Shown: in pieces, positions 1 through 10,700 of the stretch
Numbering within the stretch: the stretch's first letter is position 1
Layout: every line of letters starts with the position of its first letter
Origin: Sepioteuthis lessoniana
Lineage: Eukaryota; Mollusca; Cephalopoda; Myopsida; Loliginidae
Assembly: GCA_963585895.1 (NCBI GenBank)
Contig: OY757934.1
Location: 31,619,423-31,683,422, forward strand
Direction: 5' to 3'
DNA length: 64,000 nucleotides
The notes under the pieces: generated by a model
What the model was told of the DNA's origin: nothing
What the model saw: the letters and a program-made list of their open reading frames with translations, nothing else
Databases searched by the model: none
Position numbers and translations under genes: made by a program

Positions 1-23
1 GATAGTATTTTGTTCTCTCTCTC

Positions 24-67
<44 letters not shown>

Positions 68-86
68 AATATATATATATATATAT
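1..86. repeat. CT then AT microsatellite
   Basis: A (CT)n run broken by single C insertions is followed by a short (AT)n run. It lies at the 3' end of the LINE fragment that follows on the minus strand. Confidence 0.9.
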
Positions 87-94
87 GTTTTTGC

Positions 95-395
95 TGGTCA
101 GCCAACACTCATGTGTCCATATGTAGGGGTATATGTGAGAATATCACTTATGAGTTCATCCTTACTTCTAAAGCAATGCTCAGCATGTCTTGTTCATCTT
201 ACTTGCATAGTTTAGGAGATAGAAAGTAAGTGGCTGTACAACTGCTTTTTTTTTGGGTGCTGCTTCCAGGATTCAATCAAAATAGCACACAACACCCTTG
301 TGTAGTTCCCATCTAGCTTTTTTTCTAGATATTTCGTTAAAGTCCTAGTTATGTGACCATTCAGTAGTACTTATATGACAATAAACTATATGGCT
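95..395 (-). mobile_element. LINE reverse transcriptase C-terminal fragment
   Basis: Minus-strand conceptual translation gives EKKLDGNYTRVLCAIL, then a W-x-QHPKKKQLY stretch, a RTRHAEHC-like stretch and DELISDI. This order matches the C-terminal end of a LINE endonuclease/reverse transcriptase common in mollusc genomes. The same order recurs at 2.07-2.74, 35.2-35.8 and 40.2-40.5 kb, and the final part at 29.2 and 57.6 kb. Stops break the frame, so it is a dead, 5'-truncated copy. LINE status is inferred from the peptide and the repeated 3' ends; the clade is not resolved. Confidence 0.7.
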
Positions 396-429
396 AAAAT
401 TGTAAAAACTTAGGGGATACACCACTGCA

Positions 430-900
430 TAGAAATTGTTCCATATAGTGGGTGCTTCAGGAAAAAATTGACATAATTTCCTCGTCTGCTTTTTTTTCTT
501 TCAGGTATGGAAATGCCAATTAATAGAAAAGAAAAGGTGTTTAAACTTTAAACATATTTGCATTGTTTCTTCTTATCTGAAAAACCTTGTACACTGAAAT
601 TATATCAGTTTTTTTGAAACAGTCAGTGCATCTCAAACGGTATCAGTTTTTTAAAAAACCCTATGCATTTAAAAGGACATGTGTTTTCCTGAAAAAACCT
701 GAACATATAAAATGATATCAGTTTTTGTGAAATACCCTGCGCATCTGAAATAAGATCAGTTTATTAAACACCCTGAACGTCTGAAATGTTATTGGTTTTT
801 GTGAAACACCTTGTGCATTTGAAATAATATCAGTTTATTAAAAAAAATGGACACCTGAAATGATATCAAATCTTTTTAAACACCCTGTATGTATGAACCA
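430..900. repeat. Foldback-type minisatellite element, copy 1
   Basis: A single ~39 bp unit (GCTTCAGGAAAAAATTGACA, near 452-480) lies in one orientation. A short loop sequence follows (TTTCAGGTATGGAAATG, about 500-520). Then about eight diverged ~39 bp units lie in the opposite orientation from about 580 to 895 (core ATATCAGTTTTTGTGAAA then CACCCTG). The loop and both arm orientations match the larger element at 13.2-14.0 kb, so this is an asymmetric member of the same family. No coding content is visible. Confidence 0.6.
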
Positions 901-939
901 AACTCCTCCACCATGGGCATTGTGAGACACAAGCAGAGT

Positions 940-1050
940 ATACCTAATTTGAATTCAAAGTTTTCCTTCACCTAGACTGGTTGCCTTACCAAAGCTAAAG
1001 AACCCAATCTGTCCTACTATCTACCTGTAGCTGGAGGAATAAGAAATTGT
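940..1050 (-). mobile_element. SINE K, fragment
   Basis: Contains the minus-strand K sequence GAATTCAAAGTTTTCCTT, then CTAGACTGGTTGCC and CTACTATCTACCTGTAGC. It matches the better copy at 63.2-63.5 kb. Both ends of the element are missing. Confidence 0.6.
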
Positions 1051-1890
1051 ACTATTATCTTTTGCTAAAAAAAGAAGCCTTCTTTTTCCATTGGCATTTT
1101 TGGAAAAAATTCAAAAAAGAATAATGCCTTATTCTTCGAAACATTGGAGAACTTGGTAAAATCTGTTATATCCAATCATTTTCCTTTCTCATCTTGCTTC
1201 ACTATATTTAGGCTTTGGTACAAGAGTTAAACTTAATTATATACTACCCTCTTATTCTGCATATCTCCCGCCAAAATCTTAATTTTCAATGAGTTCTTTC
1301 GCTATTCATATGATTGCCTAACATGGGAAAAATTACTGATACATATCCTTGTTAGGTTTTCACTAATATCTCATGTCAAAGAAAATATTGGCACAAGAAG
1401 CAGATTAGCCATGTACACTTCCTCATCGTCAGATTAATTTGCAACAGTTGCAGAGAATATAGGAGTTAAGCAATTTAATACTCGTCACTTTCCTTTTAAA
1501 CTTTAAAAAAAAATCATTAAAAGATTATGTTATGGTTGATATGGTTTCAGTTTGTGCTTGCAATCTTGGATTAAATGTCTCATAACCATATTGAATGAAT
1601 AGAATTACTTCCTGTTGTTCTTTGAAGAATTGCAGAAAGAGACATTTGAAATAATTTTTGCTTCAGTTTCAAAATAATTATGAAGTAGAAAATTTTAAAA
1701 AATGTAAAAACAGATTTTTATGCATGTTTGATTAAACATTAATTTACTTAGAAATAAAGAAAATGAAATTAAATGACTTTTCAGTTGGAATTTCTGAAAT
1801 CCAACTCACCAAGTGAAAAAACTGATGAGAAATGAATTCAATAAATATAATAAAAAAAGCAACACACTATATATCATTAAGAATCATATG
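1051..1890. other. Unassigned AT-rich stretch
   Basis: I see no open frame of note, no TSD-flanked repeat and no similarity to the other repeats in the window. Confidence 0.5.
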
Positions 1891-1894
1891 ATTT

Positions 1895-2065
1895 GATGAT
1901 ATAATTCATTTTTATTTGATCGATATGATTTTTTCTTTATCTTACAGATGATGTAATTCATTTTCTTCTCATAGATGATGTGATTCATTGTTATCATATA
2001 GATGGTATAATTTATTTTTATCTTATAGATATGATTTATCTTTATCTTAGAGATGGCATGATTAG
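1895..2065 (+). repeat. Decayed ~30 bp tandem repeat
   Basis: About five diverged units follow the pattern TAGATGATGTGATTCATT then TTTATCTTA. They lie directly before the LINE fragment. The units are too diverged to fix a consensus by eye. Confidence 0.6.
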
Positions 2066-2069
2066 TTTT

Positions 2070-2742
2070 AACCATTCTAACTCTGATAAAATAAAATTGG
2101 AATTCTTCCAAGCTGTAGCCATGACAGTACAACTCTATGGTTGCACCACTTGGGCTTTAATGAAACACTAAGAGAAAAAGCTACTTGATAACTACACAAG
2201 AATGCTACATGCTGTTTGGAACAAATCCTGGAAGCGAAATAAAAAAAAAAAACAGCAGATGTTTGGTCACTTACCCCCATCTCCCAAACCATCCAAGTAA
2301 GACAAACAAGACATACTGGTTTCTTTGGTTTCTTTGTTTTAATGGCATATCAACCTTTGTAGGTTATTTAATGCCAAAGCCACCCTTCTATAAAGAAAGT
2401 AGTGGTACTATTTCACCAATAGCTGGGAGGATAAGGGGGTTCATACAATTTCCAAGTGTACTTGTCTGAAAGTAAATGTAATAGTGCAACTTGAGTTCAA
2501 ACTTGCATTCTACAATCCCGTAGTCCACTGCTTTAACCATTACACCATGAGGAGACCCCTAAGACATGCTTGGTACCACTGAATAATAAAGGACAAGCAC
2601 ATAAGCAATGTGCTTGTACAAGCTCTAAAACATTAACTCACATTAACCAGCTTTGTGTTGACATTAAATGACTAATAAGGACAGATGGCAAGAGAGAGTC
2701 AAAAGGATCCCTCTTGTGAACACATCTTGATGATGATGAAAC
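2070..2742 (+). mobile_element. LINE 3' end, interrupted by SINE A
   Basis: Plus-strand translation gives FFQAVAMTVQLYGCTTWALM, then EKKLLDNYTRMLHAVWNKSW and FGHLPPISQTIQVRQTRHTG. This is a LINE reverse transcriptase C-terminus. SINE A interrupts it from 2318 to 2560. The LINE resumes with a decayed NQLC...KDRWQERVKRI end and a GAT-repeat tail (2728-2738). Stops and frame changes are present. The element belongs to the same group as the fragments at 95-395 and 40.2 kb. Confidence 0.75.
2318..2560 (-). mobile_element. SINE A with ~10 bp TSD
   Basis: The copy carries the A hairpin tail on the left (GGCATATCAACC...GGTTATTTAATGCC) and the tRNA-like head on the right (complement of TGGTGTAATGGTTAAAGC). 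The flanks AAGACATACT (2308-2317) and AAGACATGCT (2561-2570) form a TSD with one mismatch. It inserted into an older LINE. It is about 243 bp, the full family length. Confidence 0.85.
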
Positions 2743-3415
2743 TGTTGTATTTTGGCCTTCGACCCAGCCAAAAATGCCATTCAAAGTGATGCACCGGAAG
2801 GAAGTGACACATTCCAATGGCAGTTATGAGAGGAAATCGCGCAGGTGAGCTCGGCTGATAATATGGGACAAGATGAAGGTCTCCCTTCAGAGTGATGCAC
2901 CGGAAGAGAGTGACCTGTGAACAGCATGACAGTTATTTCTGCTCGATGATGATCACACATGCCATTCCAAAGATCGAGTGGGCGATCGAGTGGGCGTTGA
3001 ACTATTATATAACTCAGTCAAGACAGAAGTCAGACAGTTAGAGATTGGACGGATTTATAGATAAGATGTGGTAGGGAAAGCCACACCAGGCTGAAGGGGC
3101 CCTTGGAAACCCTGATGAGTTGGGGTCCAGAGAAGTTGGTGATAAGATGCAGTAAAGAAAGCCATCATCTAGCAGTGAGCTGGGCCCCTGGGCCTCCGGC
3201 TGAGCAGCCCTGGAGAACGAGAAAGACACAACGCTGACGGCCATAAGAGTGCAGCTCAAAATGTTGCAGTTATGTTCATTCTCCAACTCCCTTTTACAGT
3301 AAAACCCCACACAACCCTTTCGAACCTTGCAAATAAAATTGAGAGGTACACATATTTATAAAGAAGTCTTTGCTCGTCTGTTTATTTATTGTGTCGTTTT
3401 GGTGCTGCATGTATA
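2743..3415 (+). other. GC-richer, LTR-like segment
   Basis: This segment is richer in G+C than its surroundings. It starts TGTTGTATTTTGG, has a possible TATA box at about 3006 (CTATTATATAACTCAG) and AATAAA at about 3333. It holds two copies of GTGATGCACCGGAAG 100 bp apart (2791 and 2891). This resembles a retrotransposon LTR with promoter and poly(A) site, but I found no matching TSD and no partner LTR. A host promoter is possible. ACCGGAAG matches the ETS-family core; binding is inference only. Confidence 0.3.
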
Positions 3416-3985
3416 TGCATGTGTATATGGATATGACAATATAACAAAACTTCATTAATTATATTATTGGAGATATTTAGATAATCTGCTCTTGATCATA
3501 TATGATTACCACCAAAGGTTTTAAAGACTGAAAAACTTATATATCAAATAGCCAAAATTAATGGTAGTATAAGTTTGAATGATTACCAAATCTAAACCTT
3601 TTTCCTTTTGGTGACTGACAAGGACATAGCAAGAAACATGTTGAACAAAAGAGTTGTGTCAATGTCCAGTCTAGTTAAAAAAAAAAAGGATTTCTCTTTC
3701 TTGTATATCAGCCCACCTTGAAGATGCAAAGAGAGATGTTGAATTTGAAGTTAAGCAAACTAACTGTCAATCACAGATGTTTTACATTACAAATACATAC
3801 AAGAGCTTCATAGTGACAGACAAGAGAGAAATATATTCATGAGTAAATGATTATTTTCATATGCATTCAATTTTGTCTGTCTGCATTGTTACATAAATAC
3901 CAAAATCCTAAAACATTAATTTTTTTTCCTTTAAAAAAGAATATTTCCCTCATCTGTATTTTTCACCCAGTTGGTGGTGATTAAA
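3416..3985. other. Unassigned AT-rich stretch
   Basis: No gene, TSD-flanked insertion or tandem repeat is evident. Confidence 0.5.
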
Positions 3986-3989
3986 ATAT

Positions 3990-4345
3990 GCTGATTGTAT
4001 TATCTCTTGCTGAAGGGTGAGACTCCCCTCAAAAAAGGGGTGTCCACGGTATAATAGTAAACTTAATCTGAGGGTGAGACTCCAATTCTGAAGACCTGGG
4101 GAGTGTGGAGTACCCCTTCATAGACCTGGAGTAACAATAGGTGTTGGAGTCCCATTTATGATTCAAATTGATCTGTTTGAAAATTATTCATATTTGATAA
4201 AACTTGAACCCCCACCCCTTATTCTCCCAGCTATGGGTTAAATAATACCACTACTGACCTTCTAGAAGGATGGATTTGGCTATAAATAACCCAAGAAGGT
4301 TGATATGCCATAAAACAACAAAACAAAACAAAACAAAAACATTAA
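3990..4345 (+). mobile_element. Old B-type element with A-like 3' part
   Basis: B-head sequence (GGGTGAGACTCC, GGAGTGTGGAGTACCCC) runs into A-like sequence (TCTCCCAGCTATGGGTTAAA) and ends in the shared hairpin tail (GGCTATAAATAACCC...AAGGTTGATATGCC) plus an AAAAC-rich end. Heavily diverged. The mix of B head and A 3' half resembles the composite at 9.3-10.2 kb. Confidence 0.55.
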
Positions 4346-4379
4346 TAAAACTGAAGGGGACAAAATAAAAGAAAAAACT

Positions 4380-4497
4380 GTACAACAAATTTGAATATAA
4401 ATGTACAATGAACATGCATACCTAACCTCAAGGCATAAAATAACACCAGACAGATTGATATGCCATTAAAATCAATTAATCAATCAACTATATTTTT
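4380..4497 (+). mobile_element. C-type 3' tail fragment
   Basis: Reads GGCATAAAATAACACC...GATTGATATGCCATTAAAATC and ends in an (AATC)n tract. This is the C version of the shared 3' hairpin; only the 3' ~110 bp is present. Confidence 0.6.
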
Positions 4498-4499
4498 TT

Positions 4500-5435
4500 T
4501 CATTTACTCTGTTTCAGCCATAAATCCTTCATCTTTCTTTTGGTGGATTGATTTAACTGATCGTAACCAACATTCAATGCCCATTAGAATTCAGAAATAA
4601 ATGCAATTTTTTATTGTCCAAAAACTGTTAAACTGAATGCTTGCTATTCATCAAGAGAACAAATAATACAAATCATATTCATAAACATCTTGTTGTCTGA
4701 ACATTGCTAAACTGAATGCTAATGAGTCCTCAAGACAACAAGAAATAAAAATCATGTTTACTAACATTTCCGTTTTTTAATAACAGTTCCCAAATGTTGT
4801 CTATATTGAAAATATTTTCAGATGGAGTCAAGCTTAAATATATTTTTTGTCAACCCTTGATTATGAAAAGGAAAAATCAGTCTTTTCTATAAAAGTAAAA
4901 TACCTACAATTCTTCAAAGTACCAAAGAACAATTTCAAACTTAGTTCAACTATTTTACTTTCATGATATTCTCCTCACTTGAATCAGGAGTTGTTCATAA
5001 ACAGAAAATTATTATAATTAGCAATTTTTTGAATTGAAATTCATTAAGTTCCATTGAAATATTCATTCTGTGAAGAGTGCTGTTATTCCTTCATTTGTTT
5101 TATTTTAAGCGAAATTAATATTTTTCATTGAATTTTAAAGACACCTTTCCTTCACTTTTTTTTATGATGAATTTTTTAATTTTTTAAAATTACAAATTTA
5201 ATTATGATTATCATTTATTAACTATTCATAAGTAATTTAGGAAATTGATCATACTAATGAGTTTTTCAGTACAATTCCAGTTTAAATTTTTTTAAATATT
5301 GAAAAAAATTAAACATGACTGATATTTTTTGAATGAGCATAAACTTAATATCATGCTGGTCATTTTATTTTGTAATTTTGTAACTATTGTAACAGCCGAA
5401 CAAAGTTAATAATAAATTCTCTGGAACTTTCAGAT
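4500..5435. other. Unassigned AT-rich stretch
   Basis: Very A+T-rich, with scattered oligo-T. No repeat or coding similarity was recognised. Confidence 0.5.
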
Positions 5436-5439
5436 ACAC

Positions 5440-6484
5440 CCAATCCTGGCCAGAAAACCAGACCTATTATTGATTAACAAGAAGAAAAAATATGTCATCT
5501 CATGGATTTTGCTATTCCAGAGGACCACAGAGTGAAAATAAAAGAAAACAAAATTCTTGGATCTTGCTGAAAAAGTGAAAAATCTCTTAAACATAATGGT
5601 GGCGCCAATTGTAGTTGGTGCCCTTGGAATGGTCCCAGACGCTTGGAAAAGCAACTATGAGAATTGGAGATCAAAGGAAGAATCAAGACATTCCAGAGTG
5701 AAGCACTGTTAAGATCAACTAGACTATATAGAAGAGTCTTAGAAATCTGAGTAGTTGGCTGGGGCTATAAAATACACCGACTGCTTCTTTGCAGAGGAGT
5801 AAGACTCCCCCCCCAATGAGTGTCCTGTATATGACACTAAACAATCTGATGATAAGGTTCTGATGATGCTGGAGCTTTGGGGAATGCTGAGTACTCCTTC
5901 ATTGCCATTGTTCCCAGGTTCACTCTGGCCCGGAATGGTAGCACTGGATAGGGCCCTATAGGTTAAATAGAACAAACTGTGTACTTATGCTTAACTGAAT
6001 TGTTTGAATTAGAACTGTTTGACTAAACTGAATAGCTTGAAATAGAAATGTTTTTGACAATTAAACTGTACTCACATTTAAACTAAGTGCTAATGCTAAA
6101 CTGAATTATTTGAAATGGAACTGTTTTTTACTTTGAAACTGTACTTACACAAAACTGAATTGTTTAATATAGAACTGTTTTGACATTTAACTGTGTGTAA
6201 AGAAAATCTGTACTTATACTAAACTGAATTAGCTGAATTAGAACTGCTTGACTAAACTGAATAACTTGAAATAGAAATGTTTTTGACAATTAAACTATGT
6301 GCTCATGCTAAACTGAATTGTTTGAAATAGAACTATTTGCATAAAAATGGATTTGGCATTAAATAACCTTCAAAGGTTGATATGCCATAAAACCCAAACA
6401 ACCAAACAATCAACCTGAGTAAACTTGTGGTTACTCAGACTCCAATAAAAGACTACAAGCTAAAAATTCACAAGGAGTAAAATG
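5440..6484 (+). mobile_element. LINE 3' end (copy 1), split by element B
   Basis: Translation in shifting frames gives SHGFCYSRGP-like, then GGANCSWCPWNG, EKQL-ELEIKGRIKTFQ and LLRSTRLYRRVLEI. This resembles the C-terminal tail of LINE pol proteins with the I-GALG--P and ALLRSARILRRVLE patterns. Element B interrupts it at 5754-6414. The 3' UTR resumes at 6415 and ends near 6484, where a second copy of the same 3' end begins. Frameshifts and stops make it nonfunctional. Confidence 0.65.
5754..6414 (+). mobile_element. Element B, near full length, 7 bp TSD
   Basis: Starts GTTGGCTGGGGCTATAAAAT and passes through the B head (GAGTGTCCTGTATATGACAC). It then carries about eight diverged internal repeats built on ACTGAATTGTTTGAAATAG, and ends in the hairpin tail GGCATTAAATAACC...AAGGTTGATATGCC. 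The flanks CTGAGTA (5747-5753 and 6415-6421) are a direct duplication. At 661 bp it agrees with the copy at 61.5-62.2 kb. No tRNA-like boxes are seen in the head. It is non-coding; mobilisation by a LINE is inferred from its tail and TSD. Confidence 0.8.
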
Positions 6485-6485
6485 A

Positions 6486-6775
6486 TAATATTGGTTTTTG
6501 CCAGAAAGTTGAAAAGACAGTAGAACAAAAAGGTGATAGTGATACCAATAGTTGATGGTGTACTTGGAAGAGCCCACAAAGGCTTGAAAAGGAGACTGGA
6601 GGAATTGGAGAGCAAAAGAAGAATCAAGGCCATCCAGACCACAGCACTATTAAAATCAACTAAAATATGTAAAAGAGTCCTGGAGATCTGAGGAGACTTG
6701 CTGGATTTCGTACTTCAATGAAAGATCAACCATTAAAACTAGAGTGAAAAATTCATAAGGAGTGAAATAATGATA
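6486..6775 (+). mobile_element. LINE 3' end (copy 2)
   Basis: Second, tandem copy of the same LINE 3' region. Translation shows VIPIVDGVLGRAHKGLEKRL, EELESKRRIKAIQTTALLKS and KRVLEI, followed by a stop and a 3' UTR matching copy 1. The copy is 5'-truncated and lies head-to-tail after copy 1. Confidence 0.65.
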
Positions 6776-6776
6776 A

Positions 6777-7490
6777 TTGGTTTGGTTGGGTTTTATGGCA
6801 TATCAACCATTGTAGGTTATTTAATGCCAAATCCTCTTTATACATATATATCGAATATACATGATTTGGTTTGGTTAGCTTTTATGGCATATCAACCATT
6901 ATAGGTTATTTAATGCCAAATCCTCTTCATACATATATATTGAATATATATGATTTGGTTTGGTTAGCTTTTATGGCATATCAACCATTGTAGGTTATTT
7001 AATGCCAGATCCTCTTTATACATATATATTAAATATATATGATTTGGTTTGGTTGGGTTTTATGGCATATCAACCATTGTAGGTAATTTAATATCAAATT
7101 CTGTTTATACATATATATTAAATATATAATTGGTAAACACATTTTGTAGATACCATTCTTAAACAAGCCCAAGGTATTTTTTGCAAACAATTAAATAGTT
7201 TCAAGTATTGCTATATAACAGTCACAATTGAACATCAGTAATTTGTTTACACACATAGTTTGTTCTATTTGACCCATAGATCGGACCCTATCAGGTGCTA
7301 CCACTCCTGGTCAGAGTGGACCTAGGAGTAGTGGCAATGAAGTGGTACTCCACATTCCCCAAATCTTCAAGGCTGGAGAGTCATCATCATCAGATGGTTT
7401 AATATCATATCCAGGACACTCGTTGTGGTGGTGGTGGGGGGTTTAACCCCTCAGCAGAGATGCTGTATTCTATAGCCCCAGCACACTGGG
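6777..7490 (-). mobile_element. Element B with four tandem 3' tails
   Basis: Minus-strand B. The ~88 bp tail module (GGTTTGGTTAGC...TTATGGCATATCAACC...TTAATGCCAAATCC...ATATATATTGAATATAT) is repeated about four times head to tail from 6777 to 7125. The body and head follow, ending at CCCAGCACACTGGGG. Other B copies have one tail. Confidence 0.75.
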
Positions 7491-7491
7491 G

Positions 7492-8210
7492 GAAATAATG
7501 ATAGTAATAACTGCTGAAAAATATTGCAGCTTTATAATAAGTGTTCTATTCTTTATGTCACTGTGTATAAAGATGCTGTGTATAAAATAGTGAGCTACAA
7601 AAAAAGTAATTTTCCTTTTAAAACATTTTTTAAAAGATTAGAATCAATTTTATTTATTTCAGTTACAGGTGTTTAACCAGAATTTGCAACATTTTTCTCC
7701 ACTGAACAAATCATAAAGATTGTTCTTTTTTATTAGGTTATGTTAGCCAGTTCTATCATGGAACACTGCCAAGAAAGGATAGCAATATGTGAAGTTAAAA
7801 ATGAAAAACATATTTCACTAGTAATTTCTGAATTCCAAGATAAAAATATCTAAAGAGACAATTTCTTTGCCATTTTATTAAAAAAGTTTTTTAAGTTTTA
7901 AAATGGAAAATGAATTTTGCACCAACTTATATAACCATGTTGAGAATATTTTTTTCTTAATACTCACCAACCCTAGCAGTCAAAACAAAGCTGTAAATAT
8001 TAACCATTGATTTGCATTTTAATCAGAGTGAAAAACAAATAAGAGAAAGAACAAATAATTATCTGACAAAAAATTATAAGGATGAATGATTTTTCTTACT
8101 TCTTTTTCACCAGTCATACTAAGTATATTTATAATGTTTAATTACCCAAAACAAGAATACAGTGTTTAGGAAACAAAAACAAAAAAATAAACAGACAGAC
8201 GATGATGTAT
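7492..8210. other. Unassigned AT-rich stretch
   Basis: No repeat was recognised. It would contain the 3' UTR of the candidate exon below, including an ATTAAA-like signal on the minus strand about 70 nt after its stop codon. Confidence 0.45.
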
Positions 8211-8211
8211 A

Positions 8212-8336
8212 TTAATCTTCGAATAACTTTTGTGGGAGTGTCTTGCTCAGCCTGGAGTATCTATTAGCAACTGAATTAATTTCAGACTTCAGTTTTGATG
8301 TGACAGCTTCAACTTGAATTTTTCCTTTTTGGTAAT
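8212..8336 (-). CDS. Possible terminal coding exon, unknown protein
   Basis: Minus-strand frame: after an AG at 8337-8338 (preceded by CTTTTTGGTGCTGAAG) come 40 codons and a TAA at 8212-8214. Residues include YQKGKIQVEAVTSKLKSEIN and SVANRYSRLSKTLPQKLFED. The peptide is lysine/glutamate/leucine-rich and helical in character, with no match to any repeat here. It is followed by AATTAAAC about 70 nt downstream. I do not recognise the family. Open frames this long do occur by chance in 64 kb, so this may not be a gene. If real, it is the last exon of a minus-strand gene whose other exons lie elsewhere. Confidence 0.25.
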
Positions 8337-8337
8337 C

Positions 8338-8890
8338 TTCAGCACCAAAAAGGTTTTATTGCAGAATGAAAATCAATTTGAAAAACAAAGAAAATGAAAT
8401 TTAAAAAAAAAGATATAAAAGACAATGCTAAAAATTAATTCTAGACATTTGATGGAAATTACAGTGCAAGGATTTTCCCCATGTTGACCTAAAAACATCA
8501 TTGCAAGCTTTTTAAAAAAAAAAAAAAAATCTTGCTGATAGATATAATGAAAGAGGAATATGAAAAGAGATCTTGCCTCTAGCCAACTAATATAACATAT
8601 TTACATGGCAGAGATGAAACCAAACTTGTTGCAATTCTTTTTTTACACTTTTATTCTTATACCAATTTTTGGTCACTTTCATGTTTGTCTTTTAGAACAA
8701 AGTATAATTGAATAATTAAAATGAAACCCCACTTACGACTGTTGGGTGAGTGTATGATGGTAATTTGTGAAAAAGGAAGGTGAATTTGGGCTAAATGTGG
8801 TTTGAATATTTCATATGATAGTAAATATCTAATTTAATTTTATTATTGTAAATTTTTAGTCTTAAAACCTCCAAAGTTTTCGATCTTTCC
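8338..8890. other. Unassigned AT-rich stretch
   Basis: Nothing recognised apart from homopolymer A runs. Confidence 0.5.
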
Positions 8891-8892
8891 TA

Positions 8893-9165
8893 AATAGTTG
8901 GTGACCTTACTCGAGGTTGACTCGATGGCTCCACTTTTCAATAGCTACTACACCAAGGTGTAGGGAAGGGCGCTATTTCATTTCCTGGATTGCTCCACTT
9001 TACCCTTGATCCTTACTTTATAATGCTGAGTGTTAAGCAAGTAGGCATCAAGCACCATTTTTTGAGTCTTTAGTATGACTTGACCTGGGATTGAACTCTG
9101 TTTTCCCGGACCATTGGCGAACACTTACTTCCTCTATTCTGCATATTCAGAGACCATATAATGCC
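8893..9165 (-). mobile_element. SINE D
   Basis: Minus-strand D element. The tRNA-like head lies at the right end, with a B-box-like sequence in the complement of CCTGGGATTGAACTC. The body contains CACTTTACCCTTGATCC and AATGCTGAGTGTTAAGCAAG. The left end has the D 3' sequence (GGTGACC...CAATAGCTACTACACC). Eight D copies or half-copies occur in the window. Confidence 0.8.
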
Positions 9166-9316
9166 CATTAAGGTGTAATACTTTCAAGTTAATTTTCTTC
9201 TAACCCAAAGAGACAAAGATTTTATCTTTTCCAGTGACAAATCATACAATCAAAAAGGATATTATTAGATATCATTTATTATCAGATTTTACAGCACTGA
9301 AACTCTGTGATGAAAA

Positions 9317-10158
9317 TTTGGTTTGGTTTGGTCTTATGGCATATCAACCATTGTTGGTTATTTAATGCCAAAGTCATTCTCTTAGAAGAACAGTAGTGGT
9401 ACTATTTAACCCATAGTTAGTAGGATAAGGGGGTTCATACCTTTCCCAAGGGTATTTGCCCGAAAGTGAACGTAATAGCACGACTGGAGTACGAACTTGG
9501 ATACTACGATTTCGCAGTCCATCGCTTTAACCATTACACCTTTTTTTACTTATATATTAAATATATCATTTGTAAAAACATTTTGTAAATACACACACAG
9601 TTAAATGATCAAACAGTTCTATTTAAAACATTTCAACTTTTCATAAGTCAGTAAAGATAAATGGTTCCATGTATTGTTACATATAACTAACAATTCAATT
9701 AAACATCAGTCATTTGTTTACACACATTTAAATGATCATACAGTTCTATTTCTATCAATTCAGTTTAGCATATGTCGACAAAATTGAATGGTTTCAATTA
9801 TTACTATGTATCACTAACAATTCAATTAAACATCAGTCATTTGTTTACACATATTTAAATGATCAAACAGTTCTATTTCAAACAATTCAATTTATCATGT
9901 CATTTGTTTTCACAGTTTAAATGTCAAACCATTCTATTTGACCCATAGATAGGACCCTATTAGGTACTACCACACTAGGCCAGAGTGGACCTGAAAATAA
10001 TGGCAATAAAGGAGTATTCCGCATTCCTCAAAGCTACAACAGTAGCGGATCCTCACCATCAGATTGTTTAATGTCATATCCAGGACACTCCTTGAGGGGA
10101 TTTTACTCCTCTGCAGAGATGCAGTTGGTTCATTCTACAGCCCTACCCAACTAGGCTG
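9317..10158 (-). mobile_element. Composite A+B element with one 13 bp TSD
   Basis: From right to left: B head (starting near GCCTAGTTGGGTAGGGCTG on the minus strand), B internal repeats, then a whole SINE A (head near 9540, hairpin tail near 9317-9372). The outer flanks TCTGTGATGAAAA (9304-9316 and 10159-10171) match exactly. No B tail lies left of A. The two therefore appear to have moved as one unit, rather than A inserting into an existing B. Confidence 0.7.
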
Positions 10159-10171
10159 TCTGTGATGAAAA

Positions 10172-10575
10172 GAAAAATATATGAATATATACATAAGAGG
10201 TGTCCTTATCTTTGAAGTGCTTTATATTAATATTTTTGTCACTGAGTTTCAATGTTGTAAATTTTGGTCAGAGATAATACCTAATGGTACCTGTTTTGAT
10301 TGTATGATTTTTCACTAGAAATAATGAAATTTTGGCATTTTTGATTTAGAAGAAAATGAAACTTTTACAAAAAAATTGTTAGGTGTTTGCTCATTAATGT
10401 TTGATACTGTATAAATATATGTTACTGAAAAACAAGGAATTTCTAAGCCAAGGAATTTCCATTCAGAATAATCTTAGAATGCTAAATGTTCAAAACTAAA
10501 GACAAACTATAACCCATTTGTATTTTTAAATTATTTGTATTTGATAAGATTGTGTGCAAAAAGAGCTCTTAAGAA
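10172..10575. other. Unassigned AT-rich stretch
   Basis: No feature recognised. Confidence 0.5.
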
Positions 10576-10579
10576 ACAG

Positions 10580-10700
10580 CTACACAAAAAATGCAAATAT
10601 GAATGTACAATGGACACAATTCACTAACCTCTAGGCAGAACATAATCCCTGATGGGTTGAAATATTAGAATCAATCAATTATTAATCAATTAGATGAAAC
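10580..10700 (+). mobile_element. C-type 3' tail fragment
   Basis: Contains GCAGAACATAATCCCTGATG, then GGGTTGAAATATTAGAATC and an (AATC)n-type end. It matches the fragment at 4.38-4.50 kb. Confidence 0.55.

Noticed and set aside
3038-3310. Minus-strand open frame in the GC-richer segment
   Set aside because: No recognisable protein; the segment looks LTR- or promoter-like and the frame is probably due to composition.
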